Under the pieces are notes generated by a model, which saw only the letters and a program-made list of their open reading frames with translations, did no database searches and was not told the DNA's origin. From Diphasiastrum complanatum (lineage: Eukaryota; Streptophyta; Lycopodiopsida; Lycopodiales; Lycopodiaceae), in NCBI GenBank assembly GCA_029204225.1, contig CM055106.1, positions 11,390,539 to 11,454,538 of the forward strand: a DNA stretch of 64,000 nucleotides, read 5' to 3'. A program made the position numbers and the translations under genes. Of this stretch, positions 58,001 to 64,000 are shown in pieces. Position 1 is the stretch's first letter; each line of letters begins with the position of its first letter.

Positions 58001-59033
58001 CACATTGACCATCATTTGCAGTGTAGATGATGTTACCTTCTCCCTCATAAGACAATAAGGATGTAAAGTATTCCTTATGTCTTGTCATGTGAGATGAGGC
58101 TCCACTATCAATCCACCAAGGATCATTATCATCTATGTTGGCTAACAAACTTGAAGTCATAACAAGTGATTCACATGTGTTATGTTCTTCCTCATCTATT
58201 GTAAGATTTCCTTGCCTCTCTCCTTGCTCTCTTTTCTTCTTATAACATTCATTTGCAAAATGACCTTTTATCCCACAATAAAAGCACTTGAACTTTGACT
58301 TATTGTTCTTAGTAGAAGAGGAAGAGGAAGAGTGATCATCATGATCAAAGTTACCACCTTTGGACCATTTCCCTTTGCCTTTACCTTTGCCCTTGAATTT
58401 TCCTTTTGTGAAGAAAGCCTCTTCACCTCCACCTTGCAAGGATGCACCATCAAGCTTTGATTGCAACCTATGTTCTTCAGCCAATAAGATTTCTTGCAAG
58501 TCAACCACACTTGGCAAGACTCTTTGAATGGCAAAACTTTGCACAAGGTTAGCATGTTCATTTAGCAAACCATTCAACATAACTTGGACTATTTCACCAT
58601 CTTTTATGTTCTCATCAATGCATGCTAAATCATCACTTAGGGACTTAACTCTCAAGATAAATGCATGAGCACTTTCACCCTCTCTTTGCCTACTAGAAAA
58701 TATTTGTCTCCTTAGGGTCAATACCCTAGATGTGGACTTTGATTCAAAGAGCTTCTTTAAGGCATTCCATGCCTCACTTGCACCTTGACACTTTCCAACT
58801 TCCTTGAGAAGTTCATTTGTAACATTCATTTTAATGATATGAAGAGCCCTTTTGGCCTTCTTATCAAACCTTTGTTGCTCTTGAAGTGTGAGAGGTCTCT
58901 CTTCAATTTCTGCAACTATGTCCATGAGTTCATTCAACTCAAGTAAGGACTCCATCCTCACTTTCCAAGTAGAGTAGTTTGATGAACTCAACCTTTCACT
59001 AGACTCTAGCATGATCCCACCATTGGAAGCCAT
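55080..59033 (-). CDS. gag-pol: Copia I gag-pol polyprotein, intact (1317 residues)
   Basis: One frame encodes the whole polyprotein, which its own protease would cut in the cytoplasmic particle. Order with rough residues: gag helical core 10-190; basic region 205-235; zinc knuckle CFYCGIKGHFANEC near 250; protease WWIDSGASSHMT near 309; pre-integrase HKRLGHPNFKS and CEHCALSKSH 435-480; integrase D-D-E at VHSDIH (about 507), LRSDNGGEY (about 568), GVAERKNRTL (about 602); RT 830-1075 with IYVDDIILSG near 992; RNase H 1150-1300 with DSDFAGD, SSTEAEYKAL and CDNLSAQSLA. Start is the ATG at 59033 (MASNGG), the first in frame. The stop TGA is bases 3-5 of the 3' LTR. No key residue is missing. Length is usual for plant copia. 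Confidence 0.96.
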   Translation of the reverse strand: MASNGGIMLESSERLSSSNYSTWKVRMESLLELNELMDIVAEIEERPLTLQEQQRFDKKAKRALHIIKMNVTNELLKEVGKCQGASEAWNALKKLFESKSTSRVLTLRRQIFSSRQREGESAHAFILRVKSLSDDLACIDENIKDGEIVQVMLNGLLNEHANLVQSFAIQRVLPSVVDLQEILLAEEHRLQSKLDGASLQGGGEEAFFTKGKFKGKGKGKGKWSKGGNFDHDDHSSSSSSTKNNKSKFKCFYCGIKGHFANECYKKKREQGERQGNLTIDEEEHNTCESLVMTSSLLANIDDNDPWWIDSGASSHMTRHKEYFTSLLSYEGEGNIIYTANDGQCDIKGIGTIPISLSTNRKANLENVLYIPSITKNLLSVSQMIDKGLDVEFIGDACLISKCGSLIAQGRRHGKLFKLDACVISNHEGCMAREQLTNQEVWHKRLGHPNFKSLEVMAKKELVLGLPKSLVANNSVCEHCALSKSHRLAYSRSTSRSKEAFQLVHSDIHSSSTTSNGGAKMYATFIDDFSRYTWIYLLKSKDEVFAAFVKFKNEMENQFNTKIKCLRSDNGGEYTSNRFKDFCIAHGIKREMSSPRTPQQNGVAERKNRTLCECAKAMRLHANLAKSFWGEALACANYLCNRWTSASLDGKTPHEVLYGRRPSVKHCRIFGCTCFVNITLDDRTKEDPSSKKGVFVGYSEVSKAYKVYIPSTKKVVISRDVIFHEENVSNVVDVDVDVPTNHHDVQDVLDEDGDATPKQTSRKTQRQRAKPSRLTYDEKGKQVVDNSNFAFLTSFDEPTCVGEAIQKKEWIQAMDHEHQALIKSNTWRLVKLPKDKKAIGCKWIFKIKTNQDGSINKYKARLVAKGYAQEYGIDYDETFAPVAKMVTIRILISLATLYDWDMWQMDVTNAFLNGDLEEDIYMEQPEGYVSHDEPNHVCYLQKSLYGLKQAPRSWYAKLNSFLLSQNFVMSEYDHSLYFRLNENDITLLLIYVDDIILSGGNNLDIDEIKMALKRELEIQDLGKLHYILGIEIIRTSKSTFICQEKYVNSILKRFHMEDCKVVSTPMESNVKLTTRSNERSFKDITLYRKLIGSLIWLTITRPDLSFVVGKLSQFMQDPSEAHWKLGKRVLRYISGSRDFGILYGGTTPNLCGFSDSDFAGDQMDRKSTSAFAIYLGDGVVSWLSKKQPTISLSSTEAEYKALTTCTKEILWIKRMLLDLHLLEPEKTPIILCDNLSAQSLASNPVFHARSKHIEIAHHFVRDQVIAKEVELQHVSSKECVADIFTKPLGKDLYLMHRSNLGMCSKTMLKLASNVEEGV

Positions 59034-60190
59034 GATTCTAATGTTTCTTCAACTTTTAGGTTTTGTCCTAAAGCACTTAGCACTCACTTTTCTCTCAACA
59101 AATGATAGATAAAGAGATCTATGAAGATTTAGGACCCTAAAACACTTCTATCTTGAACCTAGATGGTTTCCAAGCATAGAAAGGAAGATTGAAACACATG
59201 CAACACTTTGCACACACTAAGAATGGATTACAAAATCAAACCAACCTGAACACACTCTTGCTTAAGCTCTCAAACTTTCCAGCAAGTGACCAAATCAAGT
59301 TATGGTGTGAAGAGTTACTTGCATTCTTAGAAAATACCCAAAACTAGGATGCCAAGATTACCTAGTAATGAACAAACTTGATCAACATATGATCAACACA
59401 CTAAGATATTGATTCAACCTGTAAAACCACATGTAAACCACACTTCTAAAAGTTTATAAACTCCAGCAAGTGATAAATACAAGATTTAGAGGTGAATGAA
59501 TGAGCACACTTAGTGAATCACAAGACTAGCTTCACTATCTTGTCAAATCTTGGTGTTTAGATGTAGATCTAAGATCACTTCACATGAGAATGTTCCTCAA
59601 CCTGTTAAGAACCAGAAAACACACTTGCATAATGGTTAACACCTTCCAGCAAATGCTCCAATCAAATTACATAAGGAGAGTTACTTACATGCTCAACAAA
59701 GTACACCAAAATTTATGCCAAAATTGATGACAATCTTTACAATATGCTCTTCACAATGGAGCTTACAATATGTTCACCCAAAAAAGGGGATCTTTCATCC
59801 AAATGGGAGCTTTGCTCAGCCTTTAGGAGAATTACAACTCACTCAAAAGAGCATTTGTCATCCACTTAAGGAGAAGTTTCATCCACTTAAGGAGAGTGTT
59901 CATCCAAGAATGGAGATTGTCAACAATAGGATTGAAAAGAACATTGTTAGTATTGAATATGCACAAGCCTCACAATCACAAATGATTAGGTGTTATGATC
60001 TGATCCAAAATAGTTTCTTTTCAGCCTCTGATCTTCAATAGACCTGAAATATGCTTTTTATCCACAAGTTCAACTCACAAAACAAAGGTTAGTAAGATTT
60101 GATCAACAAAGCAATGCAAAATCATGCTAGAACTTGATCAAACATCCAAATATCACAAAAAATGGAATACTTACTGTAAATAGAAGCCAA
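59034..60190 (-). other. Copia I leader with three imperfect ~175-bp repeats
   Basis: Untranslated leader between PBS and gag. CAACCTG followed 50-60 bp later by CCAGCAA occurs three times (starting about 59246, 59416 and 59598 on the plus strand), with spacing near 175 bp. At 59870-59905 a 20-bp block around CATCCACTTAAGGAGA is duplicated. Confidence 0.6.
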
Positions 60191-60193
60191 CCA

Positions 60194-60205
60194 GCTCTGA
60201 TACCA
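60194..60205 (-). other. Primer-binding site of copia I
   Basis: Minus strand TGGTATCAGAGC immediately after the 5' LTR end; initiator tRNA-Met primer. Confidence 0.95.
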
Positions 60206-60860
60206 TGTGAAAAATACAGATCCTAAGTGGATCTAAACTCCAAGATCATTGGCTTGAATGCTTGCACTCCAAACTACATAAGCTAGGAATTGGCAACACA
60301 TTCTATGCTACCTAGAATGCAAAGAACTTGATCAAAAAGCATTTATCACAAATGGAAACTTCCATAAACATCAAGTGCGGCCCAAAATAGCATTATACAG
60401 TCCATAATACATCAGCCTATCACTTTTGGAAAGCACCTAAGATCATACACAATAGCTTGAAGACAATACACACAACAATGCTCTCAATGGAGGAAGAAAC
60501 AATGACAATGATCTATTGATCTCAATGAAGCATACAAAAGGTTTCTCCAACCTGTTCTCCACGACTTCCCTACTATTTATGGATGAGGAAGATGACTCTC
60601 TCTCCTCTCTCTAGAAGGTACTTGACCCTAGATATTCCCTATATAGGAAAAATAGCTAAAAATGGCTTATATGACCAAAATACATCAAAATGGTCTCATT
60701 TTGAAGGGTATGAAGTTTGACACTTCATCATACTGAAAAAATACAGTAAATAAAAACATTGTGGCCTGGTTCACACGTGTGAAACTCCAGAACCAAAACT
60801 ATTTACAATTTTAGCCAATTTAGGCCTCAAACTAGCTAGGAAATGTTGACAATTTTCACA
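60206..60860 (-). repeat. 5' LTR of copia I
   Basis: Same 655 bp as the 3' LTR with one visible base difference. It should hold the promoter; TTCACACGTGTGAA is at 60770-60783. Confidence 0.95.
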
Positions 60861-60865
60861 AGGAG
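60861..60865. repeat. Target-site duplication, right copy (AGGAG)
   Basis: Identical to 54425-54429. Confidence 0.92.
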
Positions 60866-61225
60866 TTCATGTCCCCTTGTTTGCAGTATCGATCAATCTT
60901 TGGTGGTAGACCAGCCAAAAACCATTCGATTTGCATATCCACGGGATATACACCAGTTAGTTTTCCTATGAGGTTTTTAACGTTACATGTATATTTGCAA
61001 AGAGATTCTTTACTCTTCTTCTGAACATTGTTCAGTCGTCCAAGAATTCTAGATTTGTAACCTATCTCTCTGAACTGGTTTAGAAACGCATCTTTCAACA
61101 GGTACCAGGTTCCTACACGTCCTGTTTTTACTTGACTATACCAGATACGCGCTTGCTTTCTTAGCAGACCAGGGAAAATTTGTAGTTTGTCTACGTCAGT
61201 TCCCTCATTATTCGCATTGGCTATT
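60866..61225 (-). pseudogene. gag: Gypsy E5 gag N-terminal half
   Basis: Minus strand: ESIANANNEGTDVDKLQIFP, RIWYSQVKTG, DAFLNQFREIG, RLNNVQKKSKESLCKYTCNVKNLIGKL and EWFLAGLPP, the retrotransposon-gag core. It is read through to the copia I insertion point (DMNSL). Upstream it joins the RNase H of gypsy E6 near 61226 with no LTR between. Confidence 0.82.
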
Positions 61226-61742
61226 GACTCAAATTTTTTTTGACCACAATTCGAAAGTCAAATTCAGTCAATAATAATAACCATCTTGCAATACGTCCAG
61301 TATTACACGTCTTGTTTACCAAGTGAAGTAACGGTTGATGATCCATATAAAATGCAAAGTGCGTTTCCATGAGGTAGTGACGAAATTTTTGAACAGAAAA
61401 AATCATGGCTAGCGCTTCACGTTCTGTTGTTGAATAATTCTTCTCTAGATCTGTAAGCTGTCTGTTTGCAAATCGTATAGGATAATCCTTCTTATAGTCA
61501 CCTGGCTGCGTCAAAACTGATCCAATGGCGTATTTTGAGGCATCCGTATGAACATGAAACTCTAATGTCCAATCTAGAGAACGCAGTATTGGTGCTGAAG
61601 ATAATGCTTTTTTTAATTTTTCAAAGGCTTCTAACGCCTCTACTGTCCAAATAGGAACAATAGTTAATTTGTATATAGGTCGTGCTAAATCCGCAAAGAA
61701 GGTAATAAAAATTCGATAGTAGTTCGCATGACCCATAAACAC
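61226..61742 (-). pseudogene. Gypsy E6 RT end and RNase H
   Basis: RT thumb MGHANYYRIFI, then RNase H: FHVHTDASKYAIGSVLTQ, EKNYSTTEREALAMIFSVQKFRHYL and YMDHQPLLHLVNK. It ends abruptly at FDFRIVVKK, where E5 gag begins. Confidence 0.84.
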
Positions 61743-61751
61743 ATAAACTCA

Positions 61752-62297
61752 TCAAATTGTTGCTGGGTGTGGCAATTCCACAATAACTTTGATCTTAGAA
61801 TAATCGGTGGCAATACCATGTCTTGATATCACATGTCCAAACACCACTCCGTGCGAAACCCATATTTGGCATTTTTCTGGATTTAGAGAAATCTGATATT
61901 TGCGGCATCTTTCAAAGACTTTCTTCAATCGATCCAGGTGGTCTGTATCTGTACTATGAACTCCCAAGTCGTCCAAGTAAATTTCAAGGAATTTTTGCAA
62001 ATAATCTTTAAAGACAAATTGCATTACTCTTTGGAATGAACTTGGTGCATTACAGAGTCCAAACGACATTACTTTGTAAGCATAGGTGTCCCATTCTGTT
62101 GCAAAAGCAGTTTTGTGGCGATCGGCAGGTGCAATCTTAACCTGGTTATAACCACTAAATCCATCCAGGAAACTATAAGCTTCTGCTCCAGCAAGGCGAT
62201 CCAAAATGCTTTCAGTAAAAGGTAACGAAAAGTGATCCTTCCGTGTCACTTTGACGAACGGTACTCCTGCAATCCTAACAAGTATATCTTCCACCAT
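61752..62297 (-). pseudogene. Gypsy E6 reverse transcriptase
   Basis: Starts at KVTRKDHFSLPFTESILDRLAG and continues FLDGFSGYNQVKI, MSFGLCNAPSSFQRV, the active-site YLDDLGVHS and GVVFGHVISRHGI. The RT fingers and the acidic lead-in are missing: protease is joined almost directly to the RT palm, so there is an internal deletion near 62250. Confidence 0.84.
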
Positions 62298-62540
62298 TCC
62301 TCATGGACGAACTGTCGTTTGATCAGCTAGCTTAATAGCAAAAATAGCAGGCTTAATCTTTGTAAGGCCCCATTTTGTACATAGCTTTGTAGAAATCAGG
62401 TTAACTCCTGAATCGCCATCTATCACGTGCTTCTTTAGACAATTGTCTACGTTGTATTGGCAGAGTGATATTCTTTTGTTCACTTTCCCAAGTGGCTCCA
62501 ACATGGAGTACATCGTTAGATTCTTCAAATCCAGCACAAA
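62298..62540 (-). pseudogene. Gypsy E6 protease fragment
   Basis: VIDGDSGVNLISTKLCTKWGL resembles the D-x-G-SGVN protease motif of this gypsy type; the catalytic triad reads D-G-D-S-G with an altered order. A stop follows at about 62300. Confidence 0.65.
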
Positions 62541-63950
62541 AAAGCGGCTCCTGATGGTCTTTTGATTCTTCTTGAGCTAACTTTTGCGCTAAGACTTCTT
62601 TTGCTTTTGGCACCAACTTTAGGAACTCTCCCAATGAAATATTGATCTTTCTAGACAAAATGTTCATAATTAATTTTGTATGCGGTGCTTCCGGTTCAAT
62701 CATCTTGAAGGGTTCTTCGTGATGATGTAATTGATCATTCATATCTGTACATAAATTTCTTGGAGGCTGCAATGGTGAAGACCGAACTTCAGCTGTTACT
62801 TTAGCAGCTTCAAGTTCCTCTTCTTCTTGCAAATGTTTAATCCATTGTCTCATATCCTGATATTTTTGTTTTTCTGCATTAAGATTTGGATAGACTCCCG
62901 ATGATGTTGCTGTATCGTTCAATGGAATAGAATCAGTAGGTACTAGATCCACTATTGGTTCTTTTGCTTTTGTGTTCTGGTGACCACCATCAAGGGTGCA
63001 CTTGGTTTATTCTGAGCTACTTCCTCGCTTGATTGTTATCAAATTTACAGGTGCTATGGTTGGTGGTGGCTTCGGTCTTGCTGGACAGTCTTTATAGCAA
63101 TGCCCATATCCACAATCACGACAGAATGGTACAAATTTTTCTTCATTTGGGCATTCTGCAACTCTGTGATTTTCTCCACATGCAAAACATCCAAGTGGTG
63201 CTCTGGCCCAATTTCTCGAGGCTTGTTGTTGAGCGGCAACATAAATGGCATACTATTATGAAAATCCACCTTCTTGATCATTACCATAGCTCCATTGCTC
63301 ACCACTTCCGTAAGGTTCTGGTTCCATCAAATTGGCAGAAGGAACGGAGTGTTTTGGTGGGGCAGGCAAAGCTAGACGTTCCGGGTATCAAGAGTAGATT
63401 GTCGCAGTCTTGCTGCTGGACTTCCTCCATACTGTGGATCTCGATATCCCATCTGGGCATACCGTTGCTGAATTATCCGAGGGTTGAAGTTGCAAAAAGC
63501 AGTCTCATGGTCAGGTGAATTACACAGATGGCAAACATTGATTTCCATTCGTTTTTTCAATTGAGGACACTCGTTCACTGTGTGATTTCCTGTACAAATA
63601 GTAGGAATAGTCTTTGCAAACTTCTCAGGTTCCTTGTTCGCTTCTCCATGAAAATTTTCCAATGCTTTGATCTTCTCATCAAATTGCAACTGCAACTTTT
63701 CCATCTGTTTCTGCTGGGTCTTCCCAAGTTTCTCGAACTCATTGAGCATCATTTCTGCAGTAGTATTGTCATTCGTTGATGCAATAGTGGTGGATGTCGT
63801 AGTAGTTTGCCCTGCTGTATAAGACAACATACTGACATTCAACTCATCATCTGAATCTTCATCCTCCTCCCAAATTGCATCGTCCATAACATTTTGCAAA
63901 AGTGCGTACTCCTTAGGGCGTTTCAGCCCACATCTGATCCGTTAAGGTAG
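62541..63950 (-). pseudogene. gag: Gypsy E6 gag C-terminal region
   Basis: From 63950: an acidic stretch (DDAIWEEDEDSDDEL), a coiled segment (MMLNEFEKLGKTQQKQMEKLQLQFDEK), the finger CHLCNSPDHETAFC (63520), glycine/tyrosine-rich spacer, finger pair CGENHRVAEC and CRDCGYGHCYKDC (63190-63080), a glutamate-rich coil and ISRKINISLGEFLKLVPKAKEVL. Frameshifts at about 63370 and 62950. The gag N-terminus lies beyond the right edge. Confidence 0.75.
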
Positions 63951-64000
63951 ACATGACAAAAATCACATAATCATGACATTTTCATTTATCAGCTCAGGTT

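Larger units (their letters stand above)
54430..60860 (-). mobile_element. Copia I: complete, young Ty1/copia retrotransposon
   Basis: 6431 bp with two 655-bp LTRs, a tRNA-Met PBS, a 1.17-kb leader, one unbroken gag-pol frame, a purine tract and a 5-bp AGGAG target duplication. It sits inside the gag gene of gypsy E5, and the gypsy frame continues in register when the element plus one AGGAG is disregarded. By eye the LTRs differ at one base (A in ATATATTG near 54735, C in ATCTATTG near 60512), so insertion is recent. It is the only element in the window with all parts needed for its own transposition. Confidence 0.95.

Overview
The window is transposable-element DNA from a land-plant nuclear genome, rich in A+T. 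I found no convincing intact host gene, no rRNA or tRNA gene, and no bacterial operon structure. Evidence for a plant: Ty1/copia and Ty3/gypsy elements with plant-type primer-binding sites complementary to initiator tRNA-Met (TGGTATCAGAGC), chromodomain gypsy integrases, a LINE reverse transcriptase with a zf-RVT tail, GA/CT microsatellites and MITE-like elements. The species cannot be fixed from this; a seed-free plant such as a fern, lycophyte or moss is a guess.

Layout. 1-2985: a decayed minus-strand chromovirus gypsy fragment split by about 1 kb of foreign DNA that holds a MITE. 2986-3993 and 10291-11010: one decayed minus-strand copia element split by a nearly complete plus-strand chromovirus (3994-10290, both LTRs, PBS, PPT, gag-pol with a few stops and frameshifts). 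11697-14933: a plus-strand chromovirus that lost everything between protease and the end of the integrase core. 14934-19145: copia, LINE and copia deletion derivatives. 19559-19869: a second MITE-like palindromic element. 19870-26651: mostly unrecognised DNA with a clear solo LTR (22082-22737, target duplication GCATG). 26652-27680: a foldback structure built from seven copies of a roughly 100-bp unit.

29440-32372 is a 5'-truncated plus copia element; 33490-35472 is a copia remnant of the same family as the intact element further right; 35473-42222 holds LTR pieces and coding pieces of another copia family in both orientations. 42368-43279 is an unusual minus-strand ORF whose first two thirds looks faintly like a protein kinase and whose end looks like a copia linker. 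43862-47491 is a minus copia element without its 3' end. 47875-48618 is an intact unknown 247-residue ORF, followed (on its upstream side) by a dense array of TTCNNGAA motifs.

49510-61225 is a minus-strand gypsy element into whose gag gene an essentially intact copia element (54430-60860) has jumped. This copia has 655-bp LTRs that differ at one base by eye, a 5-bp target duplication AGGAG, a perfect PBS and one uninterrupted 1317-residue gag-pol frame: it is the youngest element here and the only one that looks able to move by itself. 61226-63950 is a further minus gypsy remnant with an internal deletion.

The order of events can be read from the nesting: copia A, then the 3994-10290 gypsy inside it; gypsy E5, then the intact copia inside it. 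The most interesting signals beyond routine retroelements are the kinase-like chimeric ORF, the heat-shock-element-like array, the foldback, and the G-box palindromes and repeat-number variation in the LTRs.
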